Positions 51,449 to 59,192 of a DNA stretch of 59,192 nt are shown one piece after another. Each line of letters starts with the position of its first letter. Positions within the stretch are counted from its first letter, which is position 1. Position numbers and translations under genes: made by a program. Origin of the DNA: Pseudomonas syringae pv. cilantro. Its GTDB lineage: Bacteria; Pseudomonadota; Gammaproteobacteria; Pseudomonadales; Pseudomonadaceae. The notes below the pieces were generated by a model, which was given only the letters and a program-made list of their open reading frames with translations, made no database searches and was not told where the DNA came from. The DNA lies in assembly GCF_001293775.1 (NCBI RefSeq), contig NZ_LGLN01000077.1, positions 138,208 through 197,399 on the forward strand. Direction: 5' to 3'.

Positions 51449-52578
51449 GTCGCACCTGTCGTATGTCTTTCGAGTTGTTGGCCACCGACGGCAAGGCCCG
51501 TCGCGGTCGCCTGACCTTTCCGCGTGGCGTGGTCGAGACCCCGGCGTTCATGCCGGTGGGCACCTACGGCACGGTCAAGGGCATGTTGCCGCGTGATATC
51601 GAAGCCACCGGTGCGCAGATGATTCTGGGCAATACCTTTCACTTGTGGCTGCGTCCCGGCACCGAGGTCATCAAGGGCCACGGCGATCTGCACGATTTCA
51701 TGCAGTGGAAGGGGCCGATTCTGACCGACTCCGGCGGTTTTCAGGTGTTCAGCCTGGGCGCCATGCGCAAGATCAAGGAGGAGGGCGTGACCTTCGCCTC
51801 GCCGGTCGATGGCGCCAAGGTGTTCATGGGCCCGGAAGAGTCGATGCAGGTGCAGCGTGACCTCGGCTCTGACGTCGTGATGATCTTCGACGAATGCACG
51901 CCTTACCCGGCTGACGAAGACGTAGCGCGTGTCTCCATGGAGCTGTCGCTGCGCTGGGCCAAGCGTTCCAAGGTCGCGCACGGCGAAAACACTGCCGCGC
52001 TGTTCGGCATCGTTCAGGGTGGTATGCACGAGAACCTGCGCAAGCGTTCGCTGGAAGGCCTGGACGAGATCGGTTTTGACGGTCTGGCGATCGGCGGTCT
52101 GTCGGTCGGCGAGCCCAAGCACGAAATGATCAAGGTGCTGGATTACCTGCCGGGCCTGATGCCGGCAGACAAGCCTCGTTACCTGATGGGTGTAGGCAAG
52201 CCGGAAGATCTGGTCGAAGGTGTGCGCCGTGGCGTCGATATGTTCGATTGTGTCATGCCGACCCGCAACGCCCGCAATGGCCATCTGTTCATCGATACCG
52301 GTGTGCTGAAAATCCGTAACGCGTTCCATCGCCACGACAATTCGCCGCTGGATCCGACCTGCGATTGCTACACCTGCAAGAACTTCTCGCGCGCTTATCT
52401 GCATCACCTGGACAAGTGCGGGGAAATGCTGGGGAGCATGCTCAATACCATCCACAATTTGCGGCACTACCAGCTGCTGATGGCTGGTTTGCGCGAGGCT
52501 ATTCAACAGGGTACATTGGCCGCCTTCGTCGATGCCTTCTATGCCAAACGCGGCCTTCCAACGCCGCCTCTGGGTTGA
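51445..52578 (+). CDS. tgt: tRNA-guanine transglycosylase
   Basis: A 377-residue enzyme that exchanges guanine 34 for preQ1 in Asp, Asn, His and Tyr tRNAs. TDSGGFQVFSLG carries the substrate-binding Asp, FDCVMPTRNARNG the nucleophilic Asp, and CDCYTC plus a later His the zinc site. ATG 51445 is coupled to queA; the family start could also be ATG 51463 (MSFELLATDGKA), six codons later. Confidence 0.96.
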   Translation: MSRTCRMSFELLATDGKARRGRLTFPRGVVETPAFMPVGTYGTVKGMLPRDIEATGAQMILGNTFHLWLRPGTEVIKGHGDLHDFMQWKGPILTDSGGFQVFSLGAMRKIKEEGVTFASPVDGAKVFMGPEESMQVQRDLGSDVVMIFDECTPYPADEDVARVSMELSLRWAKRSKVAHGENTAALFGIVQGGMHENLRKRSLEGLDEIGFDGLAIGGLSVGEPKHEMIKVLDYLPGLMPADKPRYLMGVGKPEDLVEGVRRGVDMFDCVMPTRNARNGHLFIDTGVLKIRNAFHRHDNSPLDPTCDCYTCKNFSRAYLHHLDKCGEMLGSMLNTIHNLRHYQLLMAGLREAIQQGTLAAFVDAFYAKRGLPTPPLG

Positions 52579-52630
52579 AACAGAACGAGTTTTTCCTGCT
52601 TTTATACTAATTATGTAACTGGAGCGACAC

Positions 52631-52966
52631 ATGAGCTTTTTCATCTCTCCCGCATTTGCGGATGCTGCTGCACCGGCTGCCGGTCCTGCGGGCAGTGGTT
52701 TCGAGTGGATCTTTCTGGTCGGCTTCCTGGTCATCTTCTACCTGATGATCTGGCGTCCACAGGCCAAGCGCGCGAAAGAGCAGAAAAACCTGCTGGGCAA
52801 CCTGCAGAAAGGCGACGAAGTGGTCACCAGCGGTGGTATCGCCGGCAAGATCAACAAAGTGACCGACGATTTTGTGGTCATCGAAGTGTCCGACACCGTC
52901 GAGCTGAAAATCCAGAAAGGCGCCATCGCGGCCACTCTGCCCAAAGGCACCCTGAAAGCGATCTGA
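52631..52966 (+). CDS. yajC: Preprotein translocase subunit YajC
   Basis: A 111-residue inner-membrane protein with one transmembrane helix (about residues 27-42, WIFLVGFLVIFYLMIW) and the RPQAKRAKEQKNLLGNLQKGDEVVTSGGIAGKI block (residues about 43-75, in pieces). It works with SecD and SecF next to SecYEG. The ATG follows TGGAG. Confidence 0.95.
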   Translation: MSFFISPAFADAAAPAAGPAGSGFEWIFLVGFLVIFYLMIWRPQAKRAKEQKNLLGNLQKGDEVVTSGGIAGKINKVTDDFVVIEVSDTVELKIQKGAIAATLPKGTLKAI

Positions 52967-52988
52967 GTAGCAACTTTTTACCCATCGA

Positions 52989-53009
52989 CGGGGCGCGCAA
53001 GGCGCCCCG
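52989..53009 (+). other. GC-rich hairpin between yajC and secD
   Basis: CGGGGCGC and GCGCCCCG pair around a five-base loop. It is followed by GTTTTAAG rather than a full T run, so it is a partial terminator or mRNA processing element that could reduce secD relative to yajC. Confidence 0.5.
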
Positions 53010-53029
53010 CGTTTTAAGCGGGCGGCGTG

Positions 53030-54898
53030 ATGCTGAACAAATACCCTCTGTGGAAATACATACTGATCCTGGCGGTGCTGGTGGTCGGTTTTATTTATTC
53101 CGCACCTAATCTCTATCCTGATGATTCTGCCATCCAGATCAGCGGCGCAAGCACTGCGCTGCAAGTCAATCAGGCAGACGTGGATCGTGCAGCCAAGGCG
53201 CTTACCGATGCCGGCATCGCGGTCAAGGCTTCTTCTCTGGCCGAGAATGGCAAGGGCGGTTTGTTGCGTCTGAGCAAGCAGGAAGACCAGTTGCCGGCCA
53301 AGGATGTCGTGCGCAAGGCGTTGGGCGATGACTATGTCGTCGCACTGAACCTGGCCCGCACCACGCCGACCTGGTTGCGTAACCTGGGCGCAAGCCCGAT
53401 GAAGCTCGGTCTCGACCTGTCCGGCGGTGTGCACTTCCTGCTGGAAGTCGACATGGACAAGGCGATCGATGCTCGCCTGAAAGTGTACGAAGGCGAAGTC
53501 AAATCCTTGCTGCGCAAGGAAAAGGTCCGCTATCGCAGCCTGCCTCAGCTGGGCAATGTGATTCAACTGGGCTTTACCGATGACGCCGAGCGCGAGCAGG
53601 CTCGTGCGCTGGTTCGCAAGACCTTCACCGACTTCGAAATCACGCCTGCCGAGCTGAACGGTATTCCCGTGCTGCGCATGGCGCTGACCCCGGCCAAACT
53701 GGCCGAGATTCGTGAATACTCGATCAAGCAGAACCTGACCACCGTGCGTAACCGGGTCAACGAGCTGGGTGTTGCCGAGCCGCTGGTTCAGCGTCAGGGT
53801 GCCAACCGCATCGTGGTCGAGCTGCCGGGTGTGCAGGACACGGCCGAAGCCAAGCGTATTCTGGGCAAGACTGCCAACCTCGAGTTCCGTCTGGGCGCAG
53901 GCCCGGATGATTCGAAAGGCACTACCGAGATGTTCGAATTCCGCGAAGGCGGTCGTCCGGCTGCGGCGGTGGAGCGTGGTCTGATCATCACCGGCGACCA
54001 GGTGACTGACGCCAAGGCCAGTTTCGACGAGCACGGCCGTCCACAGGTGAACATCAATCTTGATGGTCATGGTGGCGAGCTCATGAGCCGCGCAACCCGC
54101 AGCAATGTGGGCCGCAGCATGGCGGTGATCTTCATCGAACAGCGTCCGACTACCACCTACACCAGGCAGATGGTCAACGGCGTCGAGAAAGACGTGCCGG
54201 TGCAGACCTTCAAGGAAGAGAAGAAAATCATCAGTCTGGCGACCATCCAGTCGCCGCTGGGCAGTCAGTTCCGGATTACCGGTCTGAACGGCCAGGGTGA
54301 ATCTTCCGAACTGGCGCTGCTGTTGCGTGCCGGTGGTCTGGCCGCACCGATGTACTTCGCTGAAGAGCGCACCATCGGTCCGAGCCTGGGGGCCGACAAC
54401 ATCACCAAGGGTATCGACGCTTCCCTGTGGGGCATGCTGTTCGTCTCGATCTTCATCATGGCGATCTACCGTTTCTTCGGCCTGATCGCTACCGTCGCGC
54501 TGGCCCTGAACATGGTCATGTTGCTGGCGCTGATGTCCTTGCTGGGTGCAACGCTGACCCTGCCGGGTATCGCCGGTATTGTATTGACCATGGGCATGGC
54601 GGTGGATGCCAACGTGCTGATCTTCTCGCGTATTCGTGAGGAAATCGCCAACGGCATGACGGTGCAACGCGCTATCAACGAAGGTTTCGATCGAGCCTAC
54701 ACGGCGATCCTCGACGCCAACCTGACGACACTGCTGGTCGGCGGCATTCTCTTTGCGATGGGCACCGGCCCGGTCAAAGGGTTCGCGGTGACCATGTCGC
54801 TCGGGATCTTTACCTCGATGTTCACGGCCATCATGGTGACCCGCGCTATGGTCAACCGGATCTACGGCGGTCGTGACTTCAAGAAGTTGTGGATTTAA
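53030..54898 (+). CDS. secD: Protein translocase subunit SecD
   Basis: A 622-residue inner-membrane protein that uses the proton gradient to pull exported chains through SecYEG. One N-terminal helix, a large periplasmic domain (about residues 35-440) with the LGLDLSGGVHFLLEVD motif (P1), and five C-terminal helices ending near YGGRDFKKLWI. ATG 53030 follows a weak GGGCGG; GTG 53027 is the alternative. secF follows after 9 bases. Confidence 0.96.
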   Translation: MLNKYPLWKYILILAVLVVGFIYSAPNLYPDDSAIQISGASTALQVNQADVDRAAKALTDAGIAVKASSLAENGKGGLLRLSKQEDQLPAKDVVRKALGDDYVVALNLARTTPTWLRNLGASPMKLGLDLSGGVHFLLEVDMDKAIDARLKVYEGEVKSLLRKEKVRYRSLPQLGNVIQLGFTDDAEREQARALVRKTFTDFEITPAELNGIPVLRMALTPAKLAEIREYSIKQNLTTVRNRVNELGVAEPLVQRQGANRIVVELPGVQDTAEAKRILGKTANLEFRLGAGPDDSKGTTEMFEFREGGRPAAAVERGLIITGDQVTDAKASFDEHGRPQVNINLDGHGGELMSRATRSNVGRSMAVIFIEQRPTTTYTRQMVNGVEKDVPVQTFKEEKKIISLATIQSPLGSQFRITGLNGQGESSELALLLRAGGLAAPMYFAEERTIGPSLGADNITKGIDASLWGMLFVSIFIMAIYRFFGLIATVALALNMVMLLALMSLLGATLTLPGIAGIVLTMGMAVDANVLIFSRIREEIANGMTVQRAINEGFDRAYTAILDANLTTLLVGGILFAMGTGPVKGFAVTMSLGIFTSMFTAIMVTRAMVNRIYGGRDFKKLWI

Positions 54899-54907
54899 GG
54901 GGCTGCC

Positions 54908-55819
54908 ATGTTACGTACCATCAACTTCATGGGTGTTCGCAATGTTGCGTTCGCCGTCACGATGCTCCTTACCGTACTGGCGTTGTTCAGCTGGTTCCAT
55001 AAAGGGCTCAACTTTGGTCTGGACTTCACCGGCGGTACGCTCATTGAGCTGACCTACGAGCGTCCAGCCGATCTGGGCAAGGTTCGTCAGGAGCTGGTTG
55101 CGGCGGGCTATCACGAAGCCGTTGTGCAGAGCTTCGGCGCAACGACCGATCTGCTGGTGCGCATGCCGGGTGAAGACCCGCAACTGGGTACTCAGGTAGC
55201 TGAAGCGCTACGCAAGGCGGGCGCTGATAACCCGGCAGTGGTCAAGCGTGTCGAATTCGTCGGCCCGCAGGTGGGTGAAGAGCTGCGCGATCAGGGCGGT
55301 ATAGGCATGCTGCTGGCGCTGGGCGGTGTACTGATCTACCTGGCCTTCCGCTTCCAGTGGAAATTCGCGGTCGGGGCAATCATCTCGCTGATCCACGACG
55401 TGGTGGTGACGATGGGTATCCTGTCGTTCTTCCAGATCACCTTCGACCTGACGGTGCTGGCGGCGGTACTGGCGATCATCGGTTACTCGCTGAACGACAC
55501 CATTGTGGTCTTCGACCGGGTACGCGAGAACTTCCGCCTGCTGCGCAAGGCTTCGCTGATCGAAAACATCAACATTTCCACCACGCAGACACTGCTGCGC
55601 ACCATTGCCACCTCGGTTTCGACCCTGTTGGCGATTTCTGCGCTGTGGGCGTTCGGCGGCGACAGCCTGGAAGGCTTCTCCATCGCGTTGTTCATCGGTG
55701 TACTGGCGGGTACCTACTCGTCGATCTACATCGCCAACGTGGTGCTGATCTGGCTGAACCTGACCACCGAGGATCTTATCCCTCCAGTGGTTGTGGACAA
55801 GGCTGACGACCTGCCGTAG
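54908..55819 (+). CDS. secF: Protein translocase subunit SecF
   Basis: A 303-residue partner of SecD with six transmembrane helices. LNFGLDFTGGTLIELTYE marks the periplasmic P1-type region and IGYSLNDTIVVFDRVREN the D4/GYSxNDTIVVFDR signature. The ATG follows GGGGC. Co-transcribed with secD. Confidence 0.96.
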   Translation: MLRTINFMGVRNVAFAVTMLLTVLALFSWFHKGLNFGLDFTGGTLIELTYERPADLGKVRQELVAAGYHEAVVQSFGATTDLLVRMPGEDPQLGTQVAEALRKAGADNPAVVKRVEFVGPQVGEELRDQGGIGMLLALGGVLIYLAFRFQWKFAVGAIISLIHDVVVTMGILSFFQITFDLTVLAAVLAIIGYSLNDTIVVFDRVRENFRLLRKASLIENINISTTQTLLRTIATSVSTLLAISALWAFGGDSLEGFSIALFIGVLAGTYSSIYIANVVLIWLNLTTEDLIPPVVVDKADDLP

Positions 55820-55837
55820 ATCCACCCATCATAAAAA

Positions 55838-55868
55838 AGGCGCGAGTGCTGAACTCGCGCCTTTTTTT
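55838..55868 (+). terminator. Terminator after secF
   Basis: AGGCGCGAGT (55838-55847) and ACTCGCGCCT (55853-55862), then T to 55868. Ends the yajC-secD-secF unit and can work in both directions because of the preceding A run. Confidence 0.9.
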
Positions 55869-55927
55869 ATGCTCCAAGGCTAGGTATTGCGCAGCCAAGC
55901 TGCGTTTCGATTGGTCAGGAGGTTCTA

Positions 55928-56467
55928 GTGAACAAGTCTATGCTTGTTGGTGCTGTGTTAGGTGCTGCTGTCGTGACTGCTGGCGGCGCCGTTGCCACCT
56001 ATAGCTTGGTCAAGGGTGGTCCTGAGTATGCGGATGTATTGGCAGTCGAGCCAATCAACCAGCAGATCAAAACCCCCCGTGAAGTTTGCAAGGACGTAAC
56101 CGTTACCCGTCAGGCGCCGGTCAAAGACCAGCATCAGATCGTCGGTAGCGTAATTGGCGCGGTTGCCGGTGGTTTGCTGGGCAACCAGATTGGTGGCGGC
56201 AACGGCAAGAAGATCGCTACTGTCGCCGGTGCGGTCGGCGGTGGTTATGCCGGTAACAAGGTGCAGGAAGGCATGCAGGAGCGTGATACCTACACCACTA
56301 CGCAGAACCGTTGCACAACGGTCAACGATGTAAGCGACAAAGTTGTGGGCTACAACGTCAAGTACAAGCTGAACGAGAAGGTCGGTCAGGTTCGCATGGC
56401 GAGCGATCCGGGCAGCCGGATTCCGGTCGACAAGGAAGGTCAGCTGATATTGGGTCAGGCGCAATAA
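55928..56467 (+). CDS. Glycine-zipper 2TM domain outer-membrane-type protein
   Basis: A 179-residue exported protein of the SlyB/Rickettsia 17-kDa type. N-terminal signal segment (MNKSMLVGAVLGAAVVTAGGAVATYSLV), then a glycine-zipper block (VIGAVAGGLLGNQIGGGNGKK then VAGAVGGGYAGNKVQEGM, about residues 75-110) and a C-terminal beta-rich part with paired cysteines. GTG start at 55928 after a strong CAGGAGG. Probably supports envelope integrity; not verified. Confidence 0.82.
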   Translation: MNKSMLVGAVLGAAVVTAGGAVATYSLVKGGPEYADVLAVEPINQQIKTPREVCKDVTVTRQAPVKDQHQIVGSVIGAVAGGLLGNQIGGGNGKKIATVAGAVGGGYAGNKVQEGMQERDTYTTTQNRCTTVNDVSDKVVGYNVKYKLNEKVGQVRMASDPGSRIPVDKEGQLILGQAQ

Positions 56468-56500
56468 CGCCTGCCGCTGAGCTTCTTCAAGGCATAAAAA

Positions 56501-56523
56501 AACCGGCGAAAGCCGGTTTTTTT
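56501..56523. terminator. Terminator between the glycine-zipper gene and suhB
   Basis: AACCGGC (56501-56507), GAAA loop, GCCGGTT (56512-56518), then a T run. The A run before it serves the convergent suhB gene. Confidence 0.9.
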
Positions 56524-56534
56524 ATATCTGCAGC

Positions 56535-57356
56535 TTAGCGCTTGAGCGAAGCAGGCAGGTGCGGTGCAATGGCTGTCAGTACAGCCTTGAAGCACTTGGT
56601 ATTGCCGGCAACGATATGGCCTTTCTCGAGGAAGTCGTGACCGCCGGTGAAATCGCTGACCAGGCCGCCTGCTTCCTGAATCAGAAGCGCGCCTGCAGCC
56701 ATGTCCCATTCGGACAGGCCCGACTCCCAGAACGCATCGAAGCGACCGGCAGCAACGTAGGCGAGGTCGAGGCTGGCAGCGCCTGCGCGACGAATGCCTG
56801 CGGTCTGGCCGACCAGGCTGCGGAACATGCCCAGGTAGTTTTCGAGGTTGTCCATCTGGTTGTCACGGAACGGGAAGCCGGTGCCGAGCAGGGCGCCTTC
56901 CAGGCTCTTGCGCTGGCTGACGCGCAGGCGACGACCGTTAAGGGCTGCGCCCCGACCACGGCTTGCGGTGAATTCTTCCTGACGGACCGGGTCCAGAACG
57001 ACGGCGTGCTCGAGGCGGCCGCGGTATTTGCAGGCAATGCTGACGGCGAAGTGTGGGATGCCCCGAACGAAGTTGGTGGTGCCGTCCAGCGGGTCGATGA
57101 TCCACAGATAATCTGCGCCTTCGCCGCTGCCTTCATGCATGCCGCTTTCTTCGCCAAGGATGCCGTGAGTCGGGTAGGCCTTGCGCAGCGCAGTGATGAT
57201 GCTCTGTTCAGCCGCGCGGTCGATTTCTGTGACGTAATCCTTGGCTTCTTTTTCGTCAACCTTGATGGTATCCAAGCGCTCGATGGAGCGGAAAATCAAT
57301 TCGCTGGCGCTGCGGGCGGCGCGCAGCGCGATATTCAGCATGGGCTGCATGGACAA
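56535..57356 (-). CDS. suhB: Inositol-1-monophosphatase / SuhB
   Basis: A 273-residue Mg-dependent phosphatase of the inositol monophosphatase family, also part of the rRNA antitermination complex in enterics. The metal site motifs are present: GEES in GILGEESG (about residues 65-72), DPLDGTTNF (about 87-95) and SEWDMAAGALLIQEAGG (about 218-234). Divergent from trmJ. Confidence 0.95.
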   Translation of the reverse strand: MSMQPMLNIALRAARSASELIFRSIERLDTIKVDEKEAKDYVTEIDRAAEQSIITALRKAYPTHGILGEESGMHEGSGEGADYLWIIDPLDGTTNFVRGIPHFAVSIACKYRGRLEHAVVLDPVRQEEFTASRGRGAALNGRRLRVSQRKSLEGALLGTGFPFRDNQMDNLENYLGMFRSLVGQTAGIRRAGAASLDLAYVAAGRFDAFWESGLSEWDMAAGALLIQEAGGLVSDFTGGHDFLEKGHIVAGNTKCFKAVLTAIAPHLPASLKR

Positions 57357-57565
57357 TTCACCTAAGGTTGTTAAAGAGAGCCGGGTATTCTATGGGCTGA
57401 TTCGAATTATTTCCAGCCTTGCGTTGTTACGACTGTCGACCTGGCATGATTTTTTTTGTTACTCGATGGGTGGATTCGCATCATCCCGGGTGCACGGGTT
57501 CGTAGCGTTAGGCGGACCGTTTCTGTAAGATTTGCCCCCCTAATTCGCGTCAGTGAGCGTTCGCC

Positions 57566-58330
57566 TTGTTGCAGAACATCCGTGTTGTCCTGGTCGGCAC
57601 TACCCATCCCGGAAATATCGGCGGGGCCGCTCGCGCCATGAAAAACATGGGGCTTGCACGTCTGGTACTGGTTGATCCGCGTATTTTTCCGTCGCCCGAT
57701 GCCGTCGCGCGGGCGTCTGGCGCCACCGATATTCTTGAAGGCGCGCAAGTCGTTGCGACGCTGGAAGAGGCGCTGGTCGGTTGCCGCCTGGTGCTCGGCA
57801 CCAGTGCGCGGGATCGCAGCCTGCCCTGGCCGATGCTCGATCCGCGCGGGTCTGGCGAAAAAGTCATCGAGCAAGCCGGGGAGGGCGCCGAGGTGGCGCT
57901 GGTCTTCGGTCGCGAACATTCGGGCCTGACCAACGAAGAGTTGCAGCGTTGTCACTTTCATGTGCACATTCCGTCGGACCCCGCGTTCAGCTCGCTCAAT
58001 CTCGCCGCTGCTGTGCAAGTGCTCAGTTACGAAGTGCGTATGGCGTGGCTGGCCGTGTCGGAGCGGGGCGATGCGCCAAAACCGGCGTCGGCGCACAGTG
58101 CCGAGCTGGCTACGATGGACGAGATGGAAGGCTTCTATGGGCATCTGGAAGCCACGTTGGTGGACATTGGCTTCCTTGATCCCGAAAAACCACGGCACCT
58201 GATGGCACGGCTGCGCAGACTGTTCGGTCGCAGTGAGGTCGAGCGCTCCGAGCTGAGTATTCTGCGCGGTGTGCTCACCGAGACCCAGAAAGTCGCACGC
58301 GGCGAACCCTACAAGCGAAAGGATCAGTGA
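57566..58330 (+). CDS. trmJ: tRNA (cytidine/uridine-2'-O-)-methyltransferase TrmJ
   Basis: A 254-residue SPOUT-class methyltransferase that modifies position 32 of certain tRNAs. VGTTHPGNIGGAARAMKNMGL, VFGREHSGLTNEEL and IPSDPAFSSLNLAAAVQVLSYE (in the knot region) are family motifs. The start is TTG 57566 (no in-frame ATG upstream). Its stop overlaps the start of cysE. Confidence 0.94.
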   Translation: MLQNIRVVLVGTTHPGNIGGAARAMKNMGLARLVLVDPRIFPSPDAVARASGATDILEGAQVVATLEEALVGCRLVLGTSARDRSLPWPMLDPRGSGEKVIEQAGEGAEVALVFGREHSGLTNEELQRCHFHVHIPSDPAFSSLNLAAAVQVLSYEVRMAWLAVSERGDAPKPASAHSAELATMDEMEGFYGHLEATLVDIGFLDPEKPRHLMARLRRLFGRSEVERSELSILRGVLTETQKVARGEPYKRKDQ

Positions 58331-59106
58331 TGTTCGAGCGTCTGCGAGAAGACATTCAAAGCGTATTTCATCGCGACCCTGCGGCGCGTAATGCCTTTGA
58401 GGTGCTGACCTGCTATCCGGGTATGCACGCCATCTGGCTGCACCGTTTTGCACACATTCTGTGGCGCAATGGCTGGAAATGGCCGGCGCGGGTGGTGTCC
58501 AACTTCGGTCGCTGGATGACCGGTATCGAGATTCATCCCGGCGCACGCATCGGTCGCCGCTTTTTCATCGACCATGGCATGGGCATCGTGATCGGTGAGA
58601 CCGCCGAGATCGGCAATGACGTCACCCTCTATCAAGGTGTGACCCTGGGTGGCACCAGCTGGAATGCCGGCAAGCGCCATCCGACGCTGGAAGACGGCGT
58701 GGTGGTAGGGGCGGGGGCCAAAGTGCTCGGGCCATTCACGGTAGGTGCAGGCGCCAAGATCGGCTCCAATGCGGTGGTGACCAAGGCGGTGCCTGCGGGC
58801 GCGACTGCCGTGGGTATTCCGGGGCGCATCATCGTCAAGTCCGACGATGAAACCGAAGCCAGGCGCAAGGCCATGGCGGAAAAGCTCGGTTTCGATGCCT
58901 ATGGGATCAGTGGCGACATGCCAGACCCGATCGCCCGCGCCATCGGCCAGTTGCTCGATCATCTGCAGGCGGTGGATGGCCGACTGGAAGGCATGTGCGA
59001 TGCGCTTGGCAAACTCGGTAGCGATTATTGCGCCAAGGAGCTGCCCGAGCTGCGCGACGAAGTGTTCGACTGCGTCAAGGATGAGCGCCAGAGCGCCGTT
59101 AAGTAA
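58330..59106 (+). CDS. cysE: Serine O-acetyltransferase
   Basis: A 258-residue enzyme making O-acetylserine for cysteine synthesis. The left-handed beta-helix of hexapeptide repeats spans about residues 65-175, with DHGMGIVIGETAEIGNDVTL (catalytic Asp/His region) and LGGTSW. Shorter than the enteric CysE (about 273). ATG 58330 overlaps the trmJ stop. In Pseudomonas the isc genes usually come next. Confidence 0.95.
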   Translation: MFERLREDIQSVFHRDPAARNAFEVLTCYPGMHAIWLHRFAHILWRNGWKWPARVVSNFGRWMTGIEIHPGARIGRRFFIDHGMGIVIGETAEIGNDVTLYQGVTLGGTSWNAGKRHPTLEDGVVVGAGAKVLGPFTVGAGAKIGSNAVVTKAVPAGATAVGIPGRIIVKSDDETEARRKAMAEKLGFDAYGISGDMPDPIARAIGQLLDHLQAVDGRLEGMCDALGKLGSDYCAKELPELRDEVFDCVKDERQSAVK

Positions 59107-59192
59107 AGTTACCCATGTTTGGGGAAACTCTGAAAAAGGTTTCCTGATTTGGCAAAATACCCCAACACCTTTCACCGAGCCTCCCCGATGAA
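59107..59192. other. Intergenic end of window
   Basis: 86 bases after cysE. A T/A-rich stretch at about 59125-59165 may be a promoter for the next gene, and an ATG lies at 59188-59190 at the edge. iscR would be expected here but cannot be confirmed. Confidence 0.3.

Noticed and set aside
52607..54667. A 686-codon minus-strand open frame
   Set aside because: It is antisense to yajC and secD, both clear housekeeping genes.
1..59192. CRISPR arrays or prophage genes
   Set aside because: No regularly spaced direct repeats, cas genes, integrase or phage structural genes were seen.

Overview
The window is a segment of a Pseudomonas syringae species-complex chromosome. It carries the complete hrp/hrc type III secretion (T3SS) pathogenicity island with both characteristic flanks. 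The identification rests on gene order, on HrpL-type promoters (GGAACC-N15/16-CCACNNA) and on housekeeping borders typical of the complex. Gene names come from recognising the translated products and their order; no database search was run.

Layout. 1-7583 is the left chromosomal flank: a partial LysE-type exporter, an MFS sugar porter, a sigma-54-driven flavohaemoglobin (hmp), a GST, a GNAT acetyltransferase, a small DUF2986-like protein, a decayed sensor kinase, a remnant of an unknown gene and a bestrophin-like channel. 7584-19803 is the conserved effector locus: hopAA1 and hrpW (both truncated by one deletion and now meeting tail to tail), shcM (frameshifted), hopM1, shcE, avrE and hrpH. 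20884-30003 holds the regulators hrpR and hrpS, then the rightward operons hrpA-hrpZ-hrpB-hrcJ-hrpD-hrpE and hrpF-hrpG-hrcC-hrpT-hrpV. 33246-43798 is the leftward operon hrpJ-hrcV-hrpQ-hrcN-hrpO-hrpP-hrcQa-hrcQb-hrcR-hrcS-hrcT-hrcU. hrpL and hrpK follow. 46953-50266 is the exchangeable effector locus, ending at tRNA-Leu(CAA). It holds an unrecognised ankyrin-containing candidate effector and a DUF1460-type lipoprotein. 50384-59106 is core genome: queA, tgt, yajC, secD, secF, a glycine-zipper protein, suhB, trmJ and cysE.

The most unusual feature is a two-gene insertion at about 30.2-32.8 kb, between hrpV and hrcU in the middle of the secretion cluster. It encodes an ABC-type AAA ATPase and an HNH endonuclease whose reading frames overlap by four bases. 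This arrangement resembles the Septu (PtuA/PtuB) anti-phage systems and retron-associated PtuAB effector pairs. The ATPase has an N-terminal region of about 200 residues before its P-loop. A probable defence module is thus carried inside a virulence island.

Regulation readable in the DNA: HrpR and HrpS are enhancer-binding proteins without receiver domains. They would act at the sigma-54 promoter just upstream of hrpL. HrpL would then drive the hrp boxes found before hopAA1, hrpW, shcM-hopM1, avrE, hrpH, hrpA, hrpF, hrpJ and hrpK. The T3SS core looks intact. Decay is confined to accessory secreted proteins (hopAA1, hrpW) and to the HopM1 chaperone.
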